From: Anthopleura xanthogrammica
Taxonomy: Eukaryota > Cnidaria > Anthozoa > Actiniaria > Actiniidae
DNA length: 64,000 nt
Direction: 5' to 3'
Assembly (NCBI GenBank): GCA_964019055.1
Contig: OZ025207.1
Span: 1,033,001-1,097,000, forward strand
Below are positions 1-9,990 of the stretch, in pieces. Under the pieces are notes generated by a model. It was given only the letters and a program-made list of their open reading frames with translations. It did not search any database and was not told the DNA's origin. Positions within the stretch are counted from its first letter, which is position 1. The number at the start of each line of letters is the position of its first letter. The position numbers and the translations under genes are program-made.

Positions 1-25
1 AATTTCCCAGATATATTTGTAGACA

Positions 26-157
26 TAGCCTCCCCCGCAGGCGTTTCTTGTCTGTTCGTCTGGCGGGCTACCTGTGGTATTTGCCCTCCCTTTGTCACAC
101 AGGGATCCCAAGCGCCTAAGAAAAGGAAAATAAGAGAGATGCATGCGGAGGAGGCTA
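26..157. mobile_element. MITE family A, copy 1 (Mutator-like 9-bp TSD)
   Basis: A 132-bp non-autonomous element with imperfect terminal inverted repeats beginning TAGCCTCC and ending GGAGGCTA. It is flanked by an exact 9-bp direct repeat TTGTAGACA (17-25 and 158-166). Nine-base duplications are typical of Mutator-like transposases, so that assignment is by inference. It has no coding capacity. Copies 2 and 3 are at 2316-2471 and 23371-23502. Confidence 0.8.
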
Positions 158-307
158 TTGTAGACACATGAATATGGATACAACTCAATCAAACAATCTT
201 ATTCTCAAGAGAATAATACATCGTCTGAAAAGGGAAATAAGACATTACGCAATGTTTTGCGGGTAAAGAGTAAACATAAGAGGGTCTGTTAACACTACAT
301 GCATTAC

Positions 308-655
308 CAACAAAAACATTAAGGGTTTGAGTGGTTGTTAATCCCCAAGGCGTTACCACGTGACATCTATACGTCCCAGAATCTCGAACAGTCACGTTTT
401 TAAGAAACATATACGCTCTTCCTTCGTGGATCTCGTGCTGAACACCATTAATGAGTTTGGTCTTTGTATTAAAAAACTGGTCTCTCCCAAATCTGTTTTC
501 AGGTTTGAAGGCTTGTGGACGTGGTACTTCCCAATAGACAGCTGTTCCTGGTGGGGTATGCTCCATAAACATAAAGAATATGGCTATATCACCTTTGTTG
601 TTTCTTGGGAATATCGTGTCTTTGAGTGGAGTCAAAATTGGGGGTTTAGGAGAAC
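308..655 (-). CDS. Ig-like domain exon (distal exon of the left Ig gene)
   Basis: A single exon of 348 bp (116 codons) with a consensus acceptor (CTCTCAACAG at 656 and above) and donor (G|GTAATG at 307 and below). Both introns are phase 1, the usual arrangement for shuffled extracellular Ig modules. The translation has the Ig core Trp (VYWEV) and the F-strand signature DSGTYRCHV. The B-strand position that normally holds the partner Cys reads IAIFFMF, so the canonical disulfide looks absent. It follows the I-set exon at 1376-1690 on the same strand. The role is probably extracellular recognition or adhesion; the full gene lies partly outside the window. A paralogous exon in the opposite orientation is at 18294-18638. 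Confidence 0.8.
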
Positions 656-1375
656 CTGTTGAGAGAATAAAGCAAAGGGTCTGGTACATAATTTCAATTC
701 ACAAAATGTGACACATTAAAAATGGCATTGAATATTACATTTTCTCACGCAAAATAAAATATTCAATTTTTATTCATTGCCATGAATCGGGCCTCCTATA
801 GTCAACACTATGTACTGAAACTTGGAACATTTCTGATGTTCATTTTGACATGACTGTTCGTTTTAAGGGTTATATGACCTGGTACTGATAATGGTCTATT
901 CAGTGGTTTCCACCTGGTTCTTGTACCACTACAATCAATATTATCGTGTACAACACCCGACTCATCAGTTGACTATTACTCCAGATGTTCATCCACCCAC
1001 CTATCCATCCATCCATCTATCTATCCATCATCCATCCATCCATCCATCCACCCACTCACCCACTCACCCACTCACCCACTCACCCACTCACCCACTCACC
1101 CACTCACCCACTCACCCACTCACCCACTCACCCACTCACCCACTCACCCACTCACCCACTCACCCACTCACCCACTCACCCACTCACCCACTCACCCACT
1201 CACCCACCCATCCATCCATCCATTCATCAATCATTCATCCATCCACCCACCCACCCACCCACCCACCCATCCATCCATTCATCAATCATTCATCCATCCA
1301 TCCATCCATCTATCCATCAATCATCCATCCATCCATCTATCCATCAATTATCCATCCATCCATCCATATACTTAC
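656..1375 (-). repeat. Intron between Ig exons with (CCATCCAT)/(CACTCACC) satellite
   Basis: The intron separating the two left-arm Ig exons. From about 990 to 1370 it is a simple-sequence array made of CCATCCAT-like and CCACTCAC-like 4- and 8-mers. Long open frames across it (THPLTHSP-type repeats) are artefacts of the repeat. Nothing else is recognisable in 690-990. Confidence 0.8.
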
Positions 1376-1690
1376 TCAATAATTGGACGTCTACGTAAGA
1401 CACCATCCGAGCTGTGCCCGCTGTATTGCTCGCTACACAAAAATACGGTCCTTCATGTTCCCTCGAAATCCTGGTGATTACCAGTTGAAGCCCATTAGCG
1501 GTTTTCCTTAGTGTGATGGATTGCGTGCTCTTTATGACACTTGCAAAACTGGAGTTGTTCTTTCTCCTTGTCCAGGATAATGTAGGCTGTGGGCTACCTT
1601 TGGCATTGCAAGTTATCTCCAGTCGACTGCCAATCTGGACTTGATGTATTCTGCCTGAAGTTGTCATGGTAGGAGCAGTATCACCAGTAA
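1376..1690 (-). CDS. I-set Ig domain exon (left Ig gene)
   Basis: An exon of 315 bp (105 codons) with acceptor TTTCTGATTCAG (1691 and above) and strong donor A|GTAAGT (1375 and below), phase 1-1. The translation starts TGDTAPTMTT and shows the I-set pattern: B-strand Cys in LEITCNAKG, core Trp in LSWTRR, then GLQLVITRI and an F-strand Cys in GPYFCVASNTAG. It is the upstream neighbour of the Ig exon at 308-655, so the gene encodes consecutive Ig domains of a secreted or membrane receptor. It is clearly paralogous to the plus-strand exons at 16099-16416 and 17240-17557. Which gene it belongs to cannot be said from the window. Confidence 0.85.
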
Positions 1691-1699
1691 CTGAATCAG

Positions 1700-2235
1700 A
1701 AACAATGGATTAGATCATCATCAACAACACAATGACCATCATCAACCATTATCGATATCATTAGCATCATCATATCATCATCACCATCATCACCACACCA
1801 CCATCATCATAAACATCATTATTACCATCATCAATCATTATCATCCATCATAAACACTGTCATCATAATCATCATCAACACCATCATCATCATCATCATC
1901 ACTATCATCATCACCATCATCCTCACCATCACCACCATCATCATAAACATCATTATTATCATTATCAACCACTATCATTAGCATCCATCATAAACACTGT
2001 CATCAAAATCATTATCATCATCTTCATCAACATCATCTTCATCAACCGTTATCATTAGCATCATAAACATTATCATCAACATCACCATCATCATCACCAT
2101 CATCATCACCATCAATTTCTTCATCAACCACATCATTATCATCAACAAAATCATCATCAACATCATCATCGTCATGAACACCATCATTGTCTTCTTCATC
2201 AACATCATCATCAACCATTATCATTATCTTTATCC
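1700..2235. repeat. (ATC)n-rich microsatellite, left arm
   Basis: An imperfect CATCAT/ACCATC tract upstream of the left Ig exons. Open frames through it (poly-Met/Asp/Val) are repeat artefacts. The right arm has a similar trinucleotide-based minisatellite at 15000-16020 in the matching place relative to its Ig exons, so a simple repeat was probably part of the duplicated ancestor. Confidence 0.85.
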
Positions 2236-2244
2236 TTCACTTGT

Positions 2245-2281
2245 CTATGAAGATGACTACCGCTCAGGTTGTCGAAACGTC
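2245..2281 (+). ncRNA. Hammerhead-ribozyme-like motif, degenerate (Penelope-type)
   Basis: Reads CTATGAAG, a stem (GATGAC with GTTGTC), then GAAACGTC. This resembles the minimal type I hammerhead of Penelope-like elements (CUGANGA, stem II, GAAAC, cleavage after GUC), but the first core box has lost a base. Probably a relic of a Penelope-derived repeat into which MITE A later inserted (next feature). Confidence 0.35.
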
Positions 2282-2315
2282 AGTCACATCAAACAGTCTC
2301 AGGACTACATCCACC

Positions 2316-2471
2316 TAGCCTCCTGCGCAGCCGCTGTGACCCACAAGCTTTTGTGGGGCTCTCTCTGATTGGTCAAATTCGTGGAAAAGGAATGTTGTTC
2401 GAGTTGGAGCAGACGCTAGTGGGGGAATGACGGGAACCGGAAGCGCCTCACAGCGGCTGCGCAGGAGGCTA
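2316..2471. mobile_element. MITE family A, copy 2 (9-bp TSD)
   Basis: A 156-bp element with near-perfect 24-bp terminal inverted repeats (outer bases TAGCCTCCTGCGCAGCCGCT). It is flanked by an exact 9-bp duplication ACATCCACC (2307-2315 and 2472-2480). It is the best-preserved copy in the window and has no ORF. Confidence 0.85.
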
Positions 2472-2536
2472 ACATCCACCCGGATGATCATAATACAAAT
2501 ATTATTTCTTCGACAAATATTGTTACTTCGTTAAAT

Positions 2537-2700
<164 letters not shown>

Positions 2701-2754
2701 CAATATCACCATTAACATCACTATAACGAAGTATAATGAATGTCTTGTTCCTTT

Positions 2755-2920
2755 TCTCTCCTCGAACCAAGAAGGTAGCTTGAATTGATATCAATAAATA
2801 TAACAAAACTTATTTACCTTTCTGCCTTGGCACATTGTGAGGGGTACAGTCAATAACTGACAATAAACCTTAAAATAAAATAACAAAAAAATATTATTAC
2901 AGAAATATTATTTTAACAGA
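2755..2920 (+). repeat. Left copy of the outer inverted repeat
   Basis: Non-coding DNA containing TTGATATCAATAAATATAAC and GTACAGTCAATAACTGACAA. It recurs in reverse complement at 14690-14880 with only scattered differences. It marks the inner edge of the large inverted duplication that also carries the Ig exons. Confidence 0.8.
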
Positions 2921-3126
2921 AAAAACTTTGTAGGAGAGTTCATATCCATTTTTATTATATGAAATAGAGTGTGATATTGAGTGACATCAAAATGATAAAA
3001 TTGATATCCCCACTCCCACCAGTGGCCAGTGGGGATACGATTTATATCAACACTGGTGGTGTCAAATTTTGACTTTTTACTCAGAAAGTCTCAAATTCTC
3101 CATTATTTTTCATTGAAGATTTCATA

Positions 3127-3286
3127 TAATAAACAGAACATTACATGGCTGCTTGGAGATACAAATTTTATCTTCTCGTGCTGATATTATCTCTCACTCG
3201 TTCGCTGCGCTCACTCTTGAGAGATAATATCAACACTTGAAGATAAAATTCGTATCTCCGTGCGACCATGTAATATCCTCTATTTA
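3127..3286. mobile_element. MITE family B, copy 1 (foldback)
   Basis: An imperfect palindrome of about 160 bp. The left arm contains ATTACATGG..GGAGATACAAATTTTATCTTC and the right arm is its reverse complement. The centre is CTCTCACTCGTTCGCTGCGCTC. A diverged relative lies at 43180-43318. No coding sequence. Confidence 0.7.
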
Positions 3287-3420
3287 TCCCACACCATAGA
3301 AAATACAGCCAATCAGAAAGCAGAAAAGCCGTTGGATATTCGTCGGTATTTCACTCTTCCTTCCCATCATGCACTGCGCATTGAATTTACGCATTTGTAT
3401 TTTCTATGGTGTGGGATAAA
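3283..3420. mobile_element. Foldback element D with 25-bp perfect TIRs
   Basis: TTTATCCCACACCATAGAAA and five further bases at 3283-3307 recur exactly in reverse complement at 3396-3420. The interior is about 88 bp. It overlaps the last bases of MITE B, so one may have inserted in or next to the other. Confidence 0.7.
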
Positions 3421-3423
3421 ATG

Positions 3424-3549
3424 GTTATGCAATGGTTTCTCATGGCATACCGTTGATATCCCACTCGTATAAAGGCTCGTGTGTATACTAGAAACTACAA
3501 GCGACTCGTGGGATATTCCACGGTATACCACTCGAAACCATTGTATAAC
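3424..3549. mobile_element. Foldback element E
   Basis: A 126-bp inverted repeat. GTTATGCAATGGTTTC at the left pairs with GAAACCATTGTATAAC at the right, and the inner arms ATACCGTTGATATCCCACTCG and CGAGTCG..ATATTCCACGGTAT also pair. It is the third foldback in a row. Confidence 0.65.
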
Positions 3550-3558
3550 TAGTATATA

Positions 3559-3966
3559 GGAGAGTTCATATCCATATATAATAGAGTTCATATCCATATA
3601 TAGTAGAGTTCATATCCAAATATAGTAGAGTTCATATCCATATATAGTAGAGTTCATATCCATATATAATAGAGTTCATATCCATATATAATAGAGTTCA
3701 TATCCATATATAATAGAGTTCATATCCATATATACGAGAGTTCATATCCATATACAAGAGAGTTCATATCCATATATAGTAGAGTTCATATCCATATATA
3801 GTAGAGTTCATATCCATATATAGTAGAGTTCATATCCATATATAGTAGAGTTCATATCCATATATAATAGAGTTCATATCCATATATACGAGAGTTCATA
3901 TCCATATATAGTAGAGTTCATATCCATATATAATAGAGTTCATATCCATATATACGAGAGTTCATA
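3559..3966. repeat. 22-bp minisatellite
   Basis: About 18 head-to-tail units of GAGTTCATATCCATATATAG plus two bases, with small variants (TAGTA, TAATA, TACGA at the variable end). Isolated related bases (GGAGAGTTCATATCCAT) are seen at 2932 and 3558, where the array probably began. Confidence 0.9.
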
Positions 3967-4519
3967 TGCTAATCATATCCTGCTAATCACTATTTATATT
4001 AGCAGGCCCGTAAAAAGTCTAAAACTCGTCAGATTGGCTCCAAATCGGGTACAGAGACAAAAAAACAGCAGCAACAACACACAGGCAAAAATTGGTAAGC
4101 AAACCACAAGAATTACTTCAGTCATTCTTACGATACATAATTCCACATACATTTTTTTCTTATAAGGTACAAAAACATTGCTTGGGTTTCCTGTGATACT
4201 AATATATAGGATAGTTCATATTTTAGGCCCAGGAAATCAAAGAACAAAACCGAACAGTTGTTTTAAAAACAATATGAAACAGTATTCTTTAAAAATGTTA
4301 AGAACATTGACATTTTACTATAGTAAAATTGTGTTTTTTTTGTGAATATTCTTCTGTGTTGGTGAACTAATTTTTTGAGGAATTTAAACTTTTGATCACA
4401 ACACATAAAGAAGTTGGAACTGATTACCTGAAAAATGTTCGACAAAAATTGCGTTTTTGTGTATTTCATATTTTATCTTTTTAAAAAGTATTTTGTTAGT
4501 TATCATTCATGGGCTATTT
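3967..4519. other. AT-rich spacer without recognised features
   Basis: No exon, repeat array or TE signature recognised. An open frame of 68 codons on the minus strand (4263-4469) is Phe/Lys-rich, has no splice context and is probably chance. Confidence 0.6.
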
Positions 4520-4626
4520 AACAATTAGTCCTCGAGTCCGAATGGTCTACGAGTCAATAGCCCATGAGGCCGAAGGCCGAATGGGCTATTGACTAGTAGG
4601 CCATGAGGGCGAGAGGTCTAATTGTT
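4520..4626. repeat. Near-perfect 107-bp palindrome
   Basis: AACAATTAG at 4520 pairs with CTAATTGTT at 4626, and the pairing continues to the centre (CAATAGCCCATGAGGCCGAA next to its complement). It would form a long hairpin. Probably a foldback MITE. Confidence 0.75.
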
Positions 4627-4631
4627 TTAGT

Positions 4632-4810
4632 AAAAACCTACTAATCGGTCCAATAAAAGGATGCAAAACGTTTTGGATTTTGCTTTAAATATATATTTTT
4701 TGGTTTTCAAAACCGGCGCTTTTCGCTACTAGAGGACTATCACTAATAGACCCCTAGTAGCTCAGCCAATCACAGGGCTCGATTGGTGATAGACCATTAG
4801 TAGGTTTTTT
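4632..4810. mobile_element. Foldback MITE with AAAAACCTACTAAT termini
   Basis: AAAAACCTACTAATCGGTC at the left end pairs with GACCATTAGTAGGTTTTT at the right end. The 179-bp element abuts the palindrome at 4520-4626. The interior has no ORF. Confidence 0.65.
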
Positions 4811-6019
4811 CTAATAGTAATTCGATTCAGATGCATGTATCAAAGGTTAATGTTATATAGTTCTCTTAGTTGAAGTAATGATTTTAAATCATTATCATTA
4901 ATTACTTTTAATAATCTTCATGGTTCCTATATATAATCATATTTTCAATTATATGTAATTTGTAGATGAAGAGCCATATATTCAGGGATTTAACGGACGC
5001 GTAATCCTGCGTCCTTTACGTAAAAACATTTTTAAATGACTTAAAAGTTGGACTCAAAAATATAATAGAGTGCGTCCAATAGGACACAAAACATGAGAAC
5101 GTTAATTTTCACGATCTCAATTTTTAGTAAGTTTATCTGTAATCTACTTTTGAAAAATTATTTATTTTAAAACTACATTACAGTTAGTCACTCAATAACA
5201 TGAACAGTATTTCAGTTTTTGTCGGAAATTATATTTTCGTTCTTCATTCTACAAGCTCTTAATTTTCACTTTCAGATGAGTTATCTTGATCTCCATCGCG
5301 TTAATTTTATTCAAATCGGAATTTCGGCTTGTCTTTCGCGTTAATTTTCTTCATTTGAAAGTATTTTTGCCCTCAATTCGAGTTAATTTAAGTCGCGCTA
5401 ATTTCTAATACTTTAATTTCGTGGAGCGTTAATTTCCTATATAAGGTATATCCTGCAAATGGCCTATTTCAAAGTAGTTTTTGCGGAAGGAGGAAAACTG
5501 GGGAATTCGAAAAAAAATCTATCAATCAAGTTTATTTACTGAGGACCGTTGACACGTAACAGTTTTCACTGACAAATATGAAGGGATTTACCTATGTTTA
5601 TTGATTTTGGGGTCCACTAGACTCATATCTTAATATTTTAGGAAGAAAAACACAAGCAGAAACATTTAAAGAAATGAACACAACTTAAAATAACGCGATT
5701 TTTTGAAATTCGCGTTAATTTCATGGAGCATTAATTTCCTATGATAAAGTAATCACACGACTGTTACTAGATGGCAAACAAATTCAGACTTCCTTTGAAC
5801 TAGTGCTTCATTACTAATGTCATATCCAAAACCTTTTTTTTCTTAAGATATTTTCAATTTCAAGATACGAAGCAATTTAAAGTTTGTTTGCCATCCAGCA
5901 GAGCCTTCCCTAAGGGACCTGGGGATGAACTGATTCGTTATCAAAGTGATATATCAGCACGTGACTGTTTGATGAAAATGGCCTATTCCAGGTTTGTTAC
6001 CCACTGGCTATTAAAACAA
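4811..6019. other. AT-rich spacer with repeated CGTTAATTTC motifs
   Basis: No coding exon recognised. The motif (G)CGTTAATTT(T/C) or a one-base variant occurs about eight times between 5098 and 5740, mostly in the same orientation, which suggests decay products of a repeat. A 65-codon open frame at 5888-6085 has no supporting signal. Confidence 0.5.
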
Positions 6020-6672
6020 ACACGATTTATTAACATTATAACTAATTTGATAATAATCTCATTACTTAATATCGAAATAAAATAAATACCTATTGAGCAC
6101 TTTCATAATTCCCGCAGCTCATTAGCGTAAAGATATAAAATTTAAGTATTCCAAGCAGCATTTTTTTTTCATATGAAAGAATACGTGTATATGAAAGTAA
6201 AATGTGAAAGATTGAAAAAGATATGAAAATTGACTAAGGTCAGATCTGAGAATCCATACACAACTCTCTAACGTTGATCTCCAATATCTTAAGGAGTTTT
6301 GCCGCCATGTCATTCATATTTTCCACTTTGATCTCAAGTGCTCTTTTTGATATAGTTTAGACTGTATTGATACAAAACAACTTGTTACAGGTTTAAAAAC
6401 CCTACATTACGGAAGAGGTCTATATTACTTACCAGTGAAAGAAAGAAGACCAAAAAGCAACACAAAACGCATCCTCCAGAATACTGTGAGTTTCAAATAA
6501 GTCTCTTCTTTCGATGTTGCTTCTCCAGGATTCTGAGGTATACGACTTCAGATCCCGCGATTTTTGTTTAGTTAAACGTAATATTACCTAAGGGTGGGAA
6601 TATTTTTTTCGGATAACGTATAACTGGTATTACCAGAAACTAAGGGCAAATTATGATTGGTAGAGGAAATCG
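6020..6672 (+). repeat. Left arm of the inner inverted repeat (about 650 bp)
   Basis: Matches 7925-8555 in reverse complement along most of its length, including GAGAATCCATACACAACTCT and GATGTTGCTTCTCCAGGATT. Small indels separate the arms. Short open frames in both arms share the peptide GLKTLHYGRGLYYLPVKERR, but no domain was recognised and there is no clear exon border. Confidence 0.75.
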
Positions 6673-6685
6673 ATATGATGAAATA

Positions 6686-6765
6686 TGACTGAACGACAGC
6701 GCTCAGCTACAGGTGAAACATACACCGCATGAACGATTATCCTATGCGTGATTTCCCTTATTCAT
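6686..6765 (+). repeat. Short inverted match to 13955-14032
   Basis: Contains ACAGGTGAAACATACACCGC and CCTATGCGTGATTTCCCTTA. The reverse complement recurs with about 20% differences at 13955-14032, which links the inner and outer parts of the inverted structure. Confidence 0.55.
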
Positions 6766-6837
6766 TGTCACCCACTGAAATATTTACTTGTCTGGTAGAT
6801 ATGTTTATCACGCAGACGAGAAATAGGTTATACTTCA

Positions 6838-7125
6838 TCATTAATGATCCTATCGACCATCCGTCCCAGAGATAACCCAAACATCATTGATCCTATGGAA
6901 CAATTTATTGACCATCCGTCCCAGAGATAACCCAAACATCATTGATCCTATCGAACAATTTATCAACCATTCATCCCAGAGATAACCCAAACATCATTGA
7001 TCCTATCAAACAATTTATCAACCATCCGTCCCAGAGATAACCCAAACATCATTGATCCTATCGAACAATTTATCAACCATCCGTCCCAGAGATAACCCAT
7101 ACATCATTGATCCTATGGAACAATA
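6838..7125. repeat. 55-bp minisatellite, five units
   Basis: Five head-to-tail copies of a 55-bp unit containing CCATCCGTCCCAGAGATAAC and CATCATTGATCCTATCGAAC. Copies differ by a few substitutions. It lies in the spacer of the inner inverted repeat. No ORF. Confidence 0.85.
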
Positions 7126-7706
7126 TACCAGCCGCCATCGGATACCCCGTGGTCGCGGGTTAATCAATACACTTTGGATCGTATTTACATTTATTTCTAT
7201 TTCACAGCGTTAATCACGAGCAAAACAATCAGTAAATCAATAGAAATAACAATTTGTAAGCATTTCTGGATAAGCTATAGTAGCTTATATCACCATTGAC
7301 TCAGTTTCTTTTGTTCACTGGCGGTCTTTATCCTTCATATTCACCCAACGGCAGCTTACCAGGTTAATATCTAGTTATCAACTCCGTGCTTAAGAAACTT
7401 CCCCAATGATGATATAAGGCGTCGCCTCGGGTTGATATATTTCATATCCACCTCGGTAACGGTATTTAACCTATACTTACTGCATACCTAACACGCTTTT
7501 CTTTGTTATTTATGATACGACCCCGATTACGTTATTAGGTCTTTATCTAGATAAAACCCTATATAAAATAATATTTTCATTGATAATTGTAAATTAATAA
7601 TAATAATTATAGTAATCATAACAAACACTATAAATTTTAGAGAGAAATATAGATATAGAAATATAGAGAGATAGAAAAACAAAATAAAGGCATCATGAAT
7701 TATATA
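7126..7706. other. Spacer of inner inverted repeat, no gene seen
   Basis: AT-rich sequence without exon or TE signature recognised. Confidence 0.5.
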
Positions 7707-7868
7707 TTATAAAATTCTGCGATAAAATGTTACAAAACTTAAAATCGACGTTTCCGCGACGTTGGCTGAACGTCATTATCAAGTCAAAATTTAGAGAAAT
7801 AAAGTAAAGGTATATAAAGGAAAAATCGATTTTAAATTTTATAACATTTTATCGCAGAATTTTATAAT
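7707..7868. mobile_element. Foldback element with 43-bp TIRs and a ribozyme-like centre
   Basis: ATTATAAAATTCTGCGATAA (7707 onward) is matched in reverse complement at 7828-7868 over about 43 bp. The minus strand of the centre (7783-7747) reads CTTGATAATGACGTT, a loop, AACGTCGCGGAAACGTC. This has a perfect 6-bp stem and the GAAACGTC box of Penelope-type hammerheads, but the CUGANGA box is degenerate. Confidence 0.65.
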
Positions 7869-7924
7869 CAAATGTTTTAATAAGTCCTTATTTATTCGAA
7901 TTATATAATAAAAAATACACTGTT

Positions 7925-8555
7925 CGGTCGATTTCCTCTACCAATCATAATTTGCCCTTAGTTTCTGGTTATACCAGTTATACGCTATCCGAAAAAGATA
8001 TTCCCACCCTTAGGTAATGTTTAACTAAACAAAAACCGAGAGATCTGAAGTCGTATACCTCAGAATCCTGAAGAAGCAACATCGAAAGAAGAAACTAATT
8101 TGAAACTCACAGTATTCTGGAGGATGCGTTTTGTGTTGCTTTTTGGTCTTCTTTCTTTCACTGGTAAGTAATATAGACCTCTTCCGTAATGTAGGGTTTT
8201 TAACCCTGTAACAAGATCTTTTGTATCAATACAGTCTAAACTATCTGAAAGAGCACTTGAGATTAAAGTGGAAAATATGAATGACATGGCGGTAAAACTC
8301 CCTAAGATATTGGAGATCAAAGTTAGAGAGTTGTGTATGGATTCTCAGGTCTGAACTTAGTCAATTTTCATATCTTTTTCAATCAATCACATTTTACTTT
8401 GATAAACCTATCCTTTTATATGAAAAGCAAATTGCTAGGAATACTTAGATTTTAGATCTTTATGCTAATGAGGTGCTGAGATATTTATTTTATTTTGACA
8501 TTAATTAATGAGATTATTATCAAATTAGTTCTAATGTTATTTTAATAAATCAATA
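7925..8555 (-). repeat. Right arm of the inner inverted repeat
   Basis: Reverse complement of 6020-6672 with scattered differences. An 86-codon minus-strand open frame (8060-8320) falls inside it and is broken in the left arm, so it is probably not a gene. Confidence 0.75.
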
Positions 8556-9120
8556 AGAACTCAAATACGAAAGAAAATTCTTGAACCATTTTTGTTGCGA
8601 TGAAAGAAAATGTAGATATTTATAGAAAGTGAAATGGAGAAAACCCCTAGAATTCTAGTCAGGTGTGATAGAATACTTGGAGAAAGTAGAGCCGTAATTT
8701 GAACAAAACCACCAACGTGTTAGTTAATAATTCATGATTACAGGTGGTGAAATCTCTTTCTTGGTTACTCCAACCAGTCATTGAATACGGACACCATATC
8801 TTCAGGCGTATTTCTCATAACTAAGTTCAAGGTTTCGTACAGTATTGTTTATTTCTAACATAGTTGTCTCACCCCTTCAGCAAATAGCCATAAAAACTTG
8901 GTATAGAAATAATTTGCTCGCGTGACTAGTTCTAATTGCATGACATATTTCTGTTTGTTTATGTGATAGACATGTATACCACACAAGTTAAAAATTCCAT
9001 ATACCTTTTTGCTATAGCGAACATTTTCGAAATCTCGAAATAATAGTAGTATTGGTAATAATGATTAGACTGAATCAGCGTTTCACACGAGCAATGTCAC
9101 ATTTATAATAGTCTAATTAT
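8556..9120. other. Spacer, no gene seen
   Basis: No ORF or TE domain recognised. The stretch at 8995-9065 (AACATTTTCGAAATCTCGAA..AATAATAGTAGTATT) is partly matched in reverse complement at 13811-13915. Confidence 0.5.
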
Positions 9121-9870
9121 CATTACAGGGGCGGATACAGAAATTTGACAAGGGGGGTGAACTTTGATTTTTAGAGCAAGCAAATTCCAAATATTGAAGC
9201 AATCAAGATCTTTCAGGGATATTCGAATATTAGACTCATAATACATTAACAACAAGTGTTATATAAAATACTTTCATTGTTAAGTGCATTGTAACTGTTA
9301 CAGGACAAGAATTAATCAAAGACTTTTCACTACAAATATATGTTTATTATCGATTAGATAATTATTAACAATTGTTCAAGCATGTCTTAAATGCGATATA
9401 CAAGCCCGCGTTGGTCAAAAAGGCAAGTTGTAACCTGTAAATCATGTGCCTTTCACGAGTGGCACGTACGGCCAGGATCTGACCTTGAACTACCTTGGTT
9501 TTATGTAACCTTCTTGGTTTAGCCTGAACTTGCTCTACGACTTATGACTACTTGTCCCCTGATGTTTATTAAGTAAATCGGGTACTTAATCCGTGCCCTA
9601 ATACCGTTTAAACCGTTGTAACAATTGGCCTTTCTATGACCAAACGCTTCCTTGTAGGTCGTAGCCTATTCATATGCAAACTGATTTTAGAATCATTCAT
9701 TCTCCATCTAAATATTCTAAGTTTTACCAATTTGATTAAGAGGCAACGCCTCCTGAAATTTCCTAGTTAATAACGGATAATTCTGACACCCTGTCATTCA
9801 ATTTGATCCTTGTAAAATCCCTATAAAAAGGGATGCATGAAAATTATTGAGTTGAGTTAAGTTGAGATGA

Positions 9871-9913
<43 letters not shown>

Positions 9914-9990
9914 TACACTTATAAAGCGCAAATTAGCATGAAATGTTCATCTGCGCTGAATACAAAAATAATAAATCATAGTCATAAACG

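Noticed and set aside
891..1398. Open frames of 137-163 codons (THPLTHSP repeats)
   Set aside because: They cover a simple-sequence array inside an intron of the left Ig gene; any frame stays open.
3559..3966. CRISPR-like array
   Set aside because: Head-to-tail 22-bp units without unique spacers, in an evidently eukaryotic genome.
8060..8320. 86-codon minus-strand gene
   Set aside because: Lies in the inner inverted repeat and is broken in the other arm; no splice context.
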